Shown here piece after piece: positions 30,560-42,375 of a DNA stretch of 64,000 bases (within the stretch, counting starts at the first letter, position 1; each line of letters opens with the position of its first letter). The position numbers were made by a program, and so were the translations under genes. The notes beneath the pieces were generated by a model. It was not told where the DNA came from, did not search any database, and was given only the letters and a program-made list of their open reading frames with translations. The DNA comes from Selaginella moellendorffii (Eukaryota > Streptophyta > Lycopodiopsida > Selaginellales > Selaginellaceae): the NCBI RefSeq assembly GCF_000143415.4, contig NW_003314284.1, positions 1,034,984-1,098,983 on the forward strand. Reading direction: 5' to 3'.

Positions 30560-31868
30560 CGTTCTCCTCCTCTCACCTCTCACCTCTCACTCAAACAAGA
30601 AATATCCAAAAGAATATCTAGATATGCCACGTCAGCTTTACAGTTTGCCCTAAGTTAAGAACCCTAAAAGGAAAACTCTAAGAACAGGGGACTAGGAGAT
30701 CTGACACTACCATGTGAAGATGCGAATTCTCTTTTCTAGAACCACGCGGATGGATTGTAAGTACTACGCTGCGGCGCTGCTGGTGGCCATGTGAGGGGTG
30801 TAAAGCGAGTGGAGTGGCGATTCGTGAGCTGCGAGAGAGAGAGAGATTTTCTCTAGTTAAGCTCAATGAGGGCTGGATCGGAGCTGGATTGGAGCTTCCA
30901 AGAAAAATCCGCAGTGCCACTGCCAGAATTGCTGCTGCGCGACAGCCAAAGGGACGAGAGAGACCCTGTTGTTTGGAGCTTTGCCTGTCCTCTCCTCTCT
31001 TTTTTTTTCCCTGCCTTTATATTCTCTTCCACTTCTCAAGTGGGCTATGGGCGAGGAGGAAAAATTGGATTGGAGCGGTGGAGGGCGAGGCCATGCATCC
31101 ATCTCTGATTGATCGCGAGATTGGAGAGGCAAACGTGGCGCTGGATCAATGGGATCTAGGTCGATGCGAGTTATATGCGCACGAGATTCGAAAGGAATCA
31201 TTGAAAAACAATGCCTGGGCGCTGGTGCTGGCGCTGCGATGCCTTACCACGAACGCCTTGAATTGTGGAGCCTCTAGGCCTTCTTTTGTGGACCCGTGAT
31301 TCCTTCCACACCTTTCCCCTGTTTTTAGCTAGCAACGCCAAATTTTCTTCGCTCGAGATTGCGATCGATCGATTAATCCGTGACGTTTGCTCCTGGAATT
31401 GGAAGTGGTGCTCGTCGCTCCTCTAGGCGATTCGATCGATCACACAAAGCTGTGGAGTGGTGCTCCTCTGGAGAGAGGATAAAAAATCGAATTTTTAAAG
31501 AGAGAACCACAACGAAAACAAAAAATTTCCTAGAAACTCTGCTGCTCTGAGTGGGATGGAGATGGATCCTGCGAAAGGAAGGAGGAGGGAAGCAAAGGGA
31601 GAGGAAAGAACGCATTTTTACTTGTACAGAGCTGCCGACTGATCGATCGATCGACGAAGAAGACGGTAAAATAGCCGAAAGAGAACGATCTGTCCATCGT
31701 CACGAAACCGGGAGATCTGGGAGGAGTCTCCAATCCAAATCAGAGCAGCGAGAGCGAGCGAGGAGACAAATCTACGCACACCAATGTAGGAGCAAATCGA
31801 GAGAGGACTGGGAAAATCGAGAGAGAGAGAAGGAAAAAATGGAGCATGGATTGGAAAAAGATCGAGGT
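30560..31868. other. Intergenic region between NFU and AGP genes
   Basis: It holds the NFU promoter side. A small forward frame at 31,093-31,299 (68 codons, starting MHPSLIDREIGEANVAL) has some coding look but no known match. The part below 31,868 is the 3' flank of the AGP gene. Short GA and GATC runs occur (30,833-30,846 and about 31,364-31,376). Confidence 0.4.
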
Positions 31869-32436
31869 CTAGAACAGACCCAGCAGCGCGATGGAGCCCA
31901 AAACGATGGAGATGGGAGAGACGATGGCGAGAGCCGAGGATGGAGTGGTGCCGGGGGGACTGGCTGGAGCATTGGCGGAGCCGCCGGGGGTGGGAGCGGT
32001 GGGTGGCGCTGGCGGCGAGGCGGCAGAGGGGACCGGCGCCTCAACCGGGGCCGGCGTCGCAACCGGGGGCGTCGTGGGCGCTGGCGTGGGCGTGGGCGGC
32101 GCCACAACCGGGACTGGTGGCGGCGCAAGGAATCCGGTGGGCGGCGCTGCTGGGACGTCCGCGAATGACACTTCCAGCTTCATTCCGGGACGAACTGCAA
32201 GGAAAGAATGAAATTTAAGCGTGAAATCCTTGCTACTGCCCAGATCCAAGCAGCATTCCTGAGATTTTTCCTCCTCCTCGAGAATCCTGGATCTCCTTCT
32301 CGAGAGGAAGGAGAAGTTCTCACAAAGAAAACATGGAGGAGTTCTTCGAGAGCTTACCGACATACTCGTTCTCGCCACTGCAAGCTTGGAATGAGACGAG
32401 CAATGCTGCTACTGCGAGGAAGAAAATCTGTGCCAT
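31869..32436 (-). CDS. Classical arabinogalactan protein, GPI-anchored
   Basis: Model: complement(join(31869..32194, 32358..32436)), 134 residues. Exon 1 encodes the signal peptide (MAQIFFLAVAALLVSFQACS). The mature part starts with a short globular stretch (RPGMKLEVSFADVP) and continues as a Pro/Ala/Thr/Ser/Val-rich domain with AP, TP and PP dipeptides that would be hydroxylated and carry arabinogalactan chains. The C-terminal hydrophobic tail (ALAIVSPISIVLGSIALL) fits a GPI-anchor signal. Such proteins sit at the plasma membrane and cell wall and act in growth and signalling. The short N-terminal non-AGP stretch is unusual for the smallest classical AGPs. Confidence 0.8.
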
Positions 32437-33001
32437 TTTCTCCTTTCCTCCCAAGATCCCGAGCTCTCCTCTCGCAAACTATAGATCGATCTTCCCTGGA
32501 ATAAGAGAGAGAGAGAGAACTCCTCGCAAGAACTCTATAAGCAACGAGCGTTCCTTCGTCTTCCCTTCTCTTAACAGGGGAAATTTAACCGGTGCCTCTC
32601 CTTTAAAAGGCAAAGGACCGACCTATTAAAACTTAACATAACGTGGTTTCACATACGAGACGTGTTACGCCAAGTTGTGGGTCCGACGTGGCGGCCGGGT
32701 GCCAGCAAGGCAGCGACGACGACGTGTGAGGGCCCGGACGACACGGCTGGCGCGCACATGCTGCCGCTTGAACACCAATGGTGTCCTGCCACGTAGTTGG
32801 TTAGGGTTTTTCCGGGCATGTCCTCTTCGATGCCAACAAGGGACACACAGTTGGGAATGATGTATTGAATTGGTTCGGAAAAAAAAATTTAGGAGTTATC
32901 ACACGATTGCGCCTAGTTGTTTGCCAGCATTTCTCCCATGTTCTTCCAACGTATATGCTTGGCGCGATTTCAATTAAATTCTGACGTAACGTGTTCTTGC
33001 T
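32437..33001. other. Intergenic region
   Basis: 5' flank of the AGP gene. No coding or RNA feature is seen between about 32,640 and 33,000. Confidence 0.5.
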
Positions 33002-33074
33002 TGGAGATGCCGGGTATCGATCCCAGTACCTCTCGCATGCTAAGCGAGCGCTCTACCATCTGAGCTACATCCCC
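33002..33074 (-). tRNA. tRNA-Ala (anticodon AGC)
   Basis: The reverse strand starts GGGGATGTAGCTCAG and folds as a cloverleaf: acceptor GGGGATG/CATCTCC (one G-T pair), D-arm GCTC...GAGC, anticodon stem CTCGC/GCGAG with loop TTAGCAT, T-stem CTGGG/CCCGG (one T-G pair) and discriminator A. Box A- and box B-like sequences are present (box B slightly off consensus). There is no intron and no encoded CCA. Confidence 0.95.
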
Positions 33075-33115
33075 TTAGAAAAATTCGGACCGTTGAGAAT
33101 AGGGTTCTTCCGTTC

Positions 33116-34966
33116 CTAGGGAAGCTGTGGCTTGGCGGCGATCCACTCCACCGGCAATCTCTGGTACCCTCCCACTGGCCCCGGCACAGTGACCCACTTC
33201 ACGGCCGTCCAGTGCCGCAGCGTCGACACCAGCACGCTCCAGTTCCTCCACCGCGCCTCCTCCTCGATCACGCCCCAGCGATTGGCGGTGTCGATCTTGT
33301 ACAGGATCCCCAGCTTCACCTGGTGCTGTTGGGGTTTCACGTCGCGCACCACGGCGTGGACGAAATCGCCGGCCACATCGCTCACCTGGATGTTCACAAT
33401 GTCGCCGCGTAGCGGCCATGGCGGGACGGATCGCAGCGGCGTCCTGCTCGCGATATCCGGGTCGGAGAGGTTGAAATCCGTGCCTGCAAGATCGAAATAT
33501 CGAGGTAAGACCGTGTTCTTGGATGATCGATCGTCTCCTTGGGCATCAAGGTCTGGATTGAGAGTCGCAGAGTTTAGATGACTTACTGGAGGTCCCTGTG
33601 CTGCGATCGCTGGCATCAAACGCTGCTCGCAAGGTCGTTTCCTTCTTGATACACGCTGTAAAGGCTTTGAGCTCTTCTCGGACTCTCTCATCCGCGGTCT
33701 GATGGGTTTTTTGCTTTGTAGGGATCCTTGGAACATCGATCACGCCTTCCAGCATCTGGAGGACTCGGCTCATCGATGGTCTGTTGGATGGATCCTGCTG
33801 GATGCAACACAGAGCCGTCTGGATTGCCCGGTTGGCTTGATCCTGGTAAAAGTACTCCACCTCCTCGTTGAGGTGTGTGTCGACGAGCTCCAGTCCCCGT
33901 CCCTCGGCTACAAGTTTGCTCGCCCATGGCGGTAAGTACCATTCTTCAGAGCTCTTGCTGCTAGAGATTTGGAATGACTCTCTTCCGCAGATTAGCTCCA
34001 GGAGAACGATGCCAAAGCTGTATACATCGACTTTGGTGGAGACTGGAGCGTTGAAGTTAAGCCATTCGGGAGCGAGGTAGCCCGGAGTTCCACGCATGTT
34101 GGTCACGACCCTGGCCTTGTCTCGATCCACCAGCTTTGACAGTCCGAAATCGGTGACCTGTGTAAGACACTTTAGCTTCCTTTTTCTTTCTGAGAAAGCT
34201 GGAACCATTTAATTCCAGAAGCTTTGCTGTTCCAGGGAGATGGAAGAGCAAGCGACGTTACCTTTGGAGAAAAGTTCTCGTCTAAGAGTATGTTCTCGGG
34301 CTTGATGTCCAAATGAATTATCTGCTGTGTGCATTCTTCGTGCAGATAAGTTAAGCCTCGGGCCATTCCCAGCGCAATCTCGTACCGCTTTGGCCAGTCC
34401 AGCAGTCGCTCCTTTCCTGGAGTTTCACAGGACAGAGGTAATTCATTCGCATTACGATCGATCACCTTTAGCTCCCTAGTCGGCAAAGAAATAGAGAGGC
34501 AAATATCCCAGAACAGCAAGGAGTTCCACTCACCTGGCTCCGCAAACAACCATTTGTCGAGCGAGCCATTCACCATGAATTCGTAGATGAGGATCCTGCG
34601 AGAAGTGCAGTAGCCTTTGAAGGGAATGACATTCTTGTGATGGATCCCCGCCATGGAAATCACCTCCGCTTTGAATTCCTTCTCTCCCTGAGTGGACCAT
34701 TCCTTGAGAACCTTGACAGCCACTCTGCTCCCGTCCTTGAGAAATCCTTCGTACACCTGGCCGAATCCCCCATTCCCGAGCTTGGTACTAAAGTTCTTCG
34801 TCATGCTTCGTATCTGGCTGTAGGAGAACTTCTTCGGGAGGAGCTGTGGGAGAAAATCGGACTTGCTCTTCCTAGTGAACCACATCGTTGAAAGGGAGGC
34901 AAAGCCGAAGAGGAGGATGAGGAGGATGAGGAGTGGAAAGAACGCTGTTGCATCAAAGAAACACAA
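33116..34966 (-). CDS. LRK10-like/SD2-type receptor-like kinase with C-terminal extension
   Basis: Model: complement(join(33116..33483, 33587..34157, 34262..34416, 34534..34966)), 508 codons from the edge of the open frame. A membrane segment (PLLILLILLFGFASL) is followed by a Ser/Thr kinase: GNGGFGQVYEG loop, VAVKVL lysine, HLDIKPENILLDE catalytic loop, DFGLSK, GTPGYLAPEW. It should phosphorylate cytosolic targets downstream of a cell-surface signal. No extracellular domain is encoded here. The frame upstream of the membrane segment has no ATG before a stop, so the start is unresolved: the first in-frame ATG (MWFTRKSK) lies after the membrane segment, or an upstream exon joins at an AG near 34,985. 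The last exon adds about 122 residues (TDFNLSDPDIASRT to AAKPQLP) beyond the kinase, with no recognised domain. Confidence 0.75.
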
Positions 34967-35511
34967 CGCACTTTTGTCTCCACTATAGAGCGAGCCACCC
35001 CTTCCAGGTTTGTTCGTGAAAGTTTACTGATTTAAAAGCTAGAACGATTGGCTCGCTAAAAGCTTGAGAAGAGAATCATTGTGTTCCTTTCGTTGCAGCA
35101 ACCGAATCGCTTGCGCAGATAAAATCTCAGCGAGCGAAGCCAGAAAAAACGAAGAAAAAATCCCAGAGTCCTGCGCGAGCAAGCAACGCGAGAGCTTGTA
35201 TTTTTGCTTAAATCCGCCAACCAATGCCAGCAACTTAAAAACATAGATTTGTCACTTTGCCTTCTTCTTCACGTGGGGTAGCATGACTGGGCCCTTAAAC
35301 CTGATTAAAGTGGATATTAAGTTTCATCCTATCCGGTTGCTTGAGCATATTCCCCTGTCAGAGAGAAATATCTATCGTACGCCTGGCGGGCAGCCACGTC
35401 GAAGGGCACGGAAGCGCCATCTGTGGAAATATTTCTAGGGTTCTTGGGCCGAGCAGCTCGCCGATCGACAGGATGGATCGCGGATCGTGAGGTTGCGCGC
35501 GCTTGCCAGTG
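34967..35511. other. Shared upstream region of the kinase and GDAP2-type genes
   Basis: The two genes are divergent. Short frames on both strands (35,039-35,250) show no recognised family. A missing first exon of the kinase could lie here. Confidence 0.4.
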
Positions 35512-38013
35512 ATGTATAGCCGGGTCAGCAGCGGTGGCTCGCGCGGCGGCCCGGGCAGTGGGAATGGAGCTGGGGCGGTGGTGAAGCTGGACCAGGTGCC
35601 GTGCTGGAGCGATGTCGAGCAGCGCAGCAGTGGGGGGGACGGATTGGACGATGCCGCGCAGAGGAATTTTGACCCGCTGTCCGGGAGCAGTGGCCAGAAG
35701 GTCTCCAAGTTTGGGATTGATCACAGCATCAACGGGAAGCTGTATATCTGGAAAGGTGTTCCCTGGAACCTGGAAGTCGATGCGGTGGTGAATTCTACTA
35801 ACGAGGCAAGTTTGAGTTTTGTGGTTTCATCTCCGTGCTCACGAGCTTGAATTGTGATGTTCTAGAATTTAGATGAAGCTCATAGCAGTCCTGGACTACA
35901 TGCTGCTGCTGGACCGGGGCTTGCGGAGGAGTGCTCGAGTCTGGTAAGATTTCCATCTATCTTTGCATTTTGTTTCCGGATTAGTGAAACATTTGGAGCG
36001 AGTTTTATCAGGGTGGCTGCAGAACTGGAATGGCGAAGATCACCAGCGCGTATGATTTACCCGCTAGGTACTTGGAAATCACATCATTTTGTGCATGATC
36101 ATAGTACGCTTTTTCTCTAGGCGTGTCATTCACACTGTGGGTCCTCGATACGCTGTGAAGTATCACACAGCTGCTGAAAATGCCCTGAGTCATTGCTATA
36201 GGTCTTGTCTTGAGCTCCTAATCGAGCACGACCTTGAAAGGTAAGTTTGTTATCTCAAACCTCACTGTTTGAGTTTTTTCTTTTTTGTTCTTAGCATTGC
36301 GATGGGCTGTATTTATTCTGAAACCAAAGGCTACCCCCGTGAACCTGCTGCGCATGTTGCAATTCGTAAGCTCGCCTTCGTGGTCAAATATGATCTTAAC
36401 TTCTGGGGCCTGAACAGGCACGGTGCGTAGATTTATGGAGAAACACGGGACCAAAATCACCGCTATCGTGTTCTGTATGACAACGTCCACGGATGCAGAG
36501 ATTTACAGAAGGTGAAGTATTTCTTCTGATGATTTAAACCGTTTGCTGGTATTTATATTTCCATAGGCTGTTACAGGTTACTTCCACTCTACTTTCCAAG
36601 AGATAAGTACGAAGAAGATGTTGCAAGCGTGAAGCTTCCTGCTGACGTTGGAGACGAGAACGGAGAAACGATTATAACCGAGCGCAAGATTAGGATCTCT
36701 GCGCTGCCTTCATCCGAATGGGCTCCAAGCTCGCTAGAAAATGGCATCAATAACTATCGAGCAGTAGCAGTTAAAAGGTTCTATCATTTCTTTACTCGTT
36801 TGAAGTTTAATGTGCTCTTCTGTGCACAGGAACGAATCGTTGGACGCACTGGTCGACCCTGCGTTTATGTCCATGACGAAGGATCCCGATCAGAGAAGGC
36901 AGGAACAGTGGGAGAAAATAGCACAGGCTCAAGGAGGCTGGGCGTGGATGAAATGGATGGGATTGGGATCACTTAACACTGCACCATTGTCGCTTTCGGA
37001 AGAGAATGCAATCCATGCCCGTTATCTGGCGAGAGCAAACGTGATCAATCTCACTGAGGTAGCAGAAATGAAGATTATGTAAGGCACCAGTAAGAGCTCT
37101 ATCTAGAACAGCAACGCTGATACAACGGGTATGACATGCAGATACCGTGCTGGTGTGGACGCGGATGGCAAGCCAGTGATTGTCGTTGTAGGAGCGCATT
37201 TTCTACTTCGGTGTCTCGATCTAGAGCGGTTTATTCTCTACGTTGTCAAGGTAAGCGCACAAATAACTTTTTATTCTCGCTGTTACGAGCTCTTGTAAAT
37301 TTTTCGCAGGAGTTTGAGCCTGTCATCCAAAGGTCATACACGATAGTTTATATTCACTCCGCGGCGTCTCTACAAGCGTGAGCAGCGTCGGCAAGCGTTC
37401 TTTGCGTCACTAATAATTGTAAATGATGCCTCCAGGGTGCCGGATTTAGGATGGATAAAGCGAATCCAGCAAATTCTGGGCCGCAGGCATAAGCGCAATC
37501 TCAATGTATGTTCTGCTATGCTTTCATTCTTCTCAGCTGGTAATTATGATACCATCTACGTCTTCTTGCAGGCAATTTATGTCCTGCATCCTACAGTAGG
37601 ATTGAAGACAGCGATTTTAGCGTTGCAGCTGTTAGTCGATCAAGAGGTAAAAAAAAAAAGCGATTTTTCACATCATCATCGAGTAAATAATGCCTGTTCT
37701 TGTTGTTTTGCCCCTTTCAGGTATGGAAAAAGGTTGTTTATGTGGAGCGGTTGCTAGATCTTTTTCAGTTTGTTCCACGCGACCAGTTGACCATCCCAGA
37801 TTTCGTGTTCCAGTAAGATAATTTTTTCTCTTTCTCTCGCTGCTGCTTTGCAATTTTATCTTCCTTTGTCTGGCATGGAAACTTATCCGATCGAAACCCC
37901 GCAGGCATGATCTGGAAGTAAATGGCGAGAAGGGATTGGGCGCTGATCAGAAGCCGAGGACGATCGCGAATCGAAGCAGGCAAATTGCAGCGGCGGCAGC
38001 AACTGGAAGATGA
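35512..38013 (+). CDS. GDAP2-like macro domain + CRAL-TRIO protein
   Basis: Fourteen-exon model: join(35512..35805, 35866..35943, 36012..36067, 36121..36240, 36295..36365, 36418..36511, 36577..36777, 36830..37078, 37142..37250, 37310..37377, 37436..37505, 37572..37646, 37721..37812, 37905..38013), 561 residues, in frame throughout. A Gly/Ser-rich head is followed by a macro domain with VDAVVNSTNE, HAAAGPGLAEEC, GCRTGMAK and RVIHTVGPRY, which binds ADP-ribose or derivatives. The C-terminal half, with VIVVVGAHFLLRCLDLERF and YTIVYIHSAASLQ, is a Sec14/CRAL-TRIO-like fold of the GDAP2 type, likely lipid-binding. Intron 1 has a GC donor. The order of the two domains is that of animal GDAP2 and its plant homologs. 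The cellular role in plants is not well known. Confidence 0.88.
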
Positions 38014-39379
38014 TAGCGCGCTCGTCCAAAGCCGAGAAAAAGATAAGGAACTTCTATCCGCTATTCTTAATTTTCTTAACGTGGTGGTGGTGTTCGTGCT
38101 CGTCGTCGTGTATACAAAAGAGAAAAAAAAGAGAATCGCAAGTATTTTTTATTGTTGTTCCTGTACGTCATTCTTTGGACATTATTGTTATCTCTCTACG
38201 CACGCGATATTCGTATGCCGTATCACCACGCGTATTTCCTCCTCGGTAAAAAATATACTGGATGGCAAATGGGTGGCCATTATGGGGATAGGGAACGGAT
38301 GGATGATGGGGATCAACCCCGCGCTCCCATTGGGCGTTCCCTGGTGACGTGGCGGAGATAACATGCCAGGTCAGCGCACGGGGGCATATTCTTCCCAACC
38401 GTTAGATGGGGAATATCCCCGCGAATAATCTCGCGGCGGCCGGTTGATAAGAGTCGGTCAAACATTGCAAGCGCGCAGGGAAGTACGCGTGGAGGATGTA
38501 CTTTGGCCGTTAATAAATTTCTAGCGATTGCAAAGTTACCGCGGTTAATAATAGCGACTGGATTGATCGATCGATCTCTTGGTTTCATAATAAGAATAGG
38601 GCTGGGGGTGGATCTAATGGTGGCCTTTTTTTCTAAATTTCAGTTCATTAGCTCTCAAACAGAAAGGGGTTTTCTTTTACATTTCTCGTTTTAGTTTCGT
38701 TTTTCTTTTTTTCTTTTCTTTTTTTTGGAGAGGGAAGTGAGTGTGAAAATCTTTGAAGCGAGCAAAGGAAGCGCCCTTGCCTCGTTTTAGGGTTCTTGAG
38801 CGAGCGCGCGCGCGCGCGCCCGGGCCAGCGATCCGAGATATCCGCTGCAGCGCGATTCAACCGGTCGCGACGCGATCGATCGGTGGAGCGTGTGTTTGTT
38901 TTGGTTCCATTCTTCCATCGGACGAGGGAAGAGGGGGATTTTCTTGCGCAGGCCCAATCCGTTTGGCCGTGGGCGGGGCTAGGGTTTTTCAATCGCGGGC
39001 CTAGAATGCAAGGCGGCGGCATGGAGCAGCGCAACCGGCATTGGCATGAGCGGGCGATCTTGTGAGGAGCGCGGCGCCGAGAAATGTGATACTCTCCTCT
39101 TCTAAATGCCCGGCATAGATCAAGGAGCAGCGGGCGAGCGACGGGATTTCTTTCTCCTCTCCGGCGATTCTTCGCTCTAGCAAGAAGAGGAAGGAGGAAG
39201 CTTTCTTTTTCTCCTTCTTGTTCTTCCTCCTCGATTGGCAGCGCGGCGCTACATCCAAATATTTCGCGCTCGCGCTTCTTCTTCGTCTTGGCGGCGGCAA
39301 AGGGAAATATTTCGCGCTGGAAGGCTACGATAAGCAGCGGTGGAGAGGGGAAGGCGACCTCCTGAGATCACTCTACGGC
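38014..39379. other. 3' flank of the GDAP2-type gene and 5' region of the AHL gene
   Basis: No gene is supported. The AHL promoter and a long 5' UTR probably occupy the right part. A T-rich tract (about 38,690-38,730) and a GC alternating run (38,800-38,822) are present. Confidence 0.45.
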
Positions 39380-41152
39380 ATGGAAGGGAGGGAGCCCCCA
39401 TCTGGGCTCTCGCCCTCCAATCTCCAGCAGCACCAGCAGCACCAGCAGCACCACTCCATGGCCGCCGCGCAGCAAGCTCCATCCTTCTCCGCCATTCTCC
39501 AGCGCGGCCCGATTCCTCCCGGCATTCACCACCTCTCATCGCCCACCGGCTTGCATGCTTCATCGGGGCTCCGCCCGGCCTCCATCGCCAGCCCTAATCC
39601 CTCCGGGCAAGCGCCCGGTGGCTATCCTGGCGATGGCATGGCTCTCGTACCACAGCAGCTCGGCGGTGGCGGCGGCGGCGGTGGTGGTGGTGGCGGCGCC
39701 GGAGGCGGTGGCGGCGGCGGGGTGATGGGCGGCGGCGTTGTGGGTAGCGTCCGGCCTGGGGAGCCTGTCAAGAGGAAGCGGGGGAGGCCCAGGAAGTATG
39801 GAGACGGTGCCAGTGGCAGCAGCAGTGTGTCGCTCGCGCTCACGCCTCTCTCCTCGGTCAGCCCGATATCATCGGTCACTACTACTCCCACAGAGAAAAG
39901 GAGAGGCCGGCCTCCCGGCTCTGGGAAAAAGCAGCAACTTGCAGCTCTTGGTACGTTCGTTGCTCTATCCATCCTATCCCTCTTCTTTTTCTTGCATTTC
40001 TTTTACTAGTTTTCTCTGTTCATTGTCGTATAGTTTTGATACATATACGGCTTGGTCTATAACACCCGGCATTACTTACAGGCTCCGCTGGACAAGGCTT
40101 CACTCCTCACGTCATCACGATCGCTGCTGGAGAGGTGAGAAAAAAAAGGAAGAAGATATCTCTCTCTCTATCCGAAATCTAAGCTTGACTTTTTTTTATT
40201 TTTTTCGTTTTTTCTTTTTGCTCCAGGATGTTGCCACCAAAATCATGTCTTTCTCGCAAACTGGACCCCGGGCAGTCTGTGTTCTGTCCGCCAACGGTGC
40301 CATTTCAAATGTTACGCTTCGTCAACCGGCTACTTCTGGTGGCACTGTGACGTACGAGGTGAGTGAGCTACTTCGCTGTTCATCTCTCGCTTGTTTTGCG
40401 ATTGCCAATTCCGAAGTTCCAAATTGGGAGGTGTTGCAGGGTCGTTTCGAGATCCTCTCCCTGTCAGGATCTTTCCTCCTCACCGAAAGCGGGGGCACGC
40501 GAAGCAGAACAGGCGGTCTGAGCGTGTCCCTGGCCGGACCAGATGGACGCGTCGTTGGCGGTGGAGTCGCCGGGCTTCTCATGGCTGCCACTCCCGTTCA
40601 GGTTAGTAGTAGTTCTCTCTCATTTAATGGCGGCTACTGCTCCCTGTGTGCTGTGTGTGCTTAAAGAGGCTTGAACCTGATGGATATGGATAGCTGTTTC
40701 TTTTCTTTCTCATTGCTCTCGCTCTCGCTCTCTCTCTCTCTCTCTCTGCCTTTCTCACTCCCTTGCAGGTGGTTGTAGGGAGCTTCATTGCGGACACGCG
40801 CAAGTCTGTGCCATTGCGGGCCATGGACAGCCCGCAGGGCGCCTCCGCCTCCGGATCCATGCAGAGGCCAACCAAGAACGAGTCAGGGGCGAGGAGCCCG
40901 GATAGTCCTCACATGGAACAGCAGAGCAGCGGCGCTGGTGGTGGTCCTGGTGGTGGCGGTGGTGGTGGCGGTGGCGGTGGCGGTGGTGGAGGCGTCGGTG
41001 GTGGAGGCAGCCTGTTGCAGCACTCGCAGCACTCACAGCACTCACAGCACTCGGTCCAGGGGATGGGCAGCTTAGGAGGATGGTCGAGTAGCCAGACGCT
41101 CGCGGAGCCGCGGCGTGACACAGATATCAACATACCGCTGCCGAACGGGTGA
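39380..41152 (+). CDS. AT-hook motif nuclear-localized (AHL) protein
   Basis: Model: join(39380..39950, 40082..40134, 40227..40358, 40440..40601, 40769..41152), 433 residues. The N-terminal region is rich in Gln and His, then in Gly. Two AT hooks follow, KRKRGRPRKYG and KRRGRPPGSGKK, which bind the minor groove of AT-rich DNA. The PPC/DUF296 domain spans GFTPHVITIAAGEDVATKI to VVVGSFIADTRK, with the conserved core GRFEILSLSGSF. Two AT hooks plus an intron-containing gene match the type II/III AHL class, chromatin-associated regulators of growth and floral or stress genes in angiosperms. The C-terminus has another Gly run and a HSQHSQHSQHS repeat. The trinucleotide GGT/GGC runs (39,661-39,740 and 40,937-41,010) are prone to length change. 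Confidence 0.9.
40718..40748. repeat. CT dinucleotide microsatellite in the last AHL intron
   Basis: An alternating CT/CG-then-CT run just upstream of the 3' splice site. It may serve as an extended pyrimidine tract. Confidence 0.85.
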
Positions 41153-42375
41153 TTGGATTGGGGGACTGGGAACACAGGGGCAGGGGGGCCTGCGCTGGGG
41201 GGCTGTTCCTTCTCCTCCGGAAGAGCGCAAGGCAAGCGCACGCAGTGGTCTAATTCTCTCTGACAATTGGTTTGCGGGACTGTTTTTTTAGAGAAGACAA
41301 TAGCTTGGCTGGACACAAACACACAGACACACACACAACGAAACTTACGAACTTAACGATCGAAGAAGAAGAAGGCATGGAAGATTATATATTCTTTTTC
41401 TCCTTTTTAACTTCGCAGTGAATCAAGCGGCAGCAGTGGTAGGAAAGGGAAACAAACTTGCGGTATCATTTCTCCATGGAGGTTATATGCATATGCTTGG
41501 AAAGCAAAAGAGCAGTGCGTTGTACTCCACGAATCTTCTCTCTTTTTGGCTTTAATCTGGTTTCTCCAGTTTGTTTTTTTTATTGCGGCATTTAAGTAGT
41601 GTATCCATTCGCTCTTAATCCTTTTCTTTGTCCTCGTGTTTACTCTTGACGAGCCTATGGCTCGAGCGAGATCACTGGAGAGAATGGATACAAAAGAGTA
41701 AGGCCATACAATCGTTAAAGAGCAAGCAAACTAAACTGGCCCACGTACTGTGACTGGGAAAGGAAAGAAAGAGATGCGTAAGCTAGTGTGTGCTTGGAAT
41801 GAGAGAACCTGGCGCGAAGAGCAAGCACGTCTTGATATTTGTTTTTGTCGAGATCTCGCCAGGAAGAAGCACAGAGTTGCAGCAGAGGCGCGGGCCTCCA
41901 TTTCCCTGCTGGGCCGCCGTGGAGCCGAAAATGGGGTCGTCGTTTCGACGCTTTTTTCGTCTGCGGCGGGCCTTTGTCCTTGTGTGCGCAGCCGCGGCCA
42001 GTGCTTGTGGTGTGCTTGATTTTGATTGAGCCAGCCTCCTCCTCCTCCTCCTCCCCCCCTCTCTCGTCACATTTATAGTGTGTGAGAGTCAGGGCTCTCA
42101 TCTTTACTCAGCCAGCACCCCTCCAAACTGGCATTTTTTCTGTTTTGCTCTGCGGCCAACTTCGAAACTAATCAAATGGATTGTGACCTGGTACAGAGGC
42201 ACGGAATTGTTAGGCGATAATCCATCTTCGCTGATAACCACGTACCTTAGTCTAAGCGAGAAAATTGTGTTGCGTCAAAGTCTGGAGGCGAGAGAAACGC
42301 TGTTAGAAGAACAAACAAAACATCTTCGACGGAGAAAAGAGCTACTGCTTACCAGGAAACCAAGAGAGGAAAAGC
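41153..42375. other. Intergenic region between convergent AHL and lipase genes
   Basis: 3' UTRs are expected on both sides. Reverse-strand frames at 41,715-42,101 are open for up to 128 codons, but their composition is low-complexity and no family is recognised. Confidence 0.45.

Noticed and set aside
31551-32218. Forward frames rich in Arg/Gly over the AGP gene
   Set aside because: Antisense of a Pro/Ala-rich coding region; the AGP has a signal peptide and GPI tail in the spliced frame.
33116-33736. A single 206-codon reverse frame through the kinase 3' end
   Set aside because: It reads kinase exon 3 out of frame and the intron; only the last exon part is used, in the spliced model.
41715-42101. 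128-codon reverse frame near the AHL 3' end
   Set aside because: Low-complexity, overlapped by equally long frames on both strands, no splice support.
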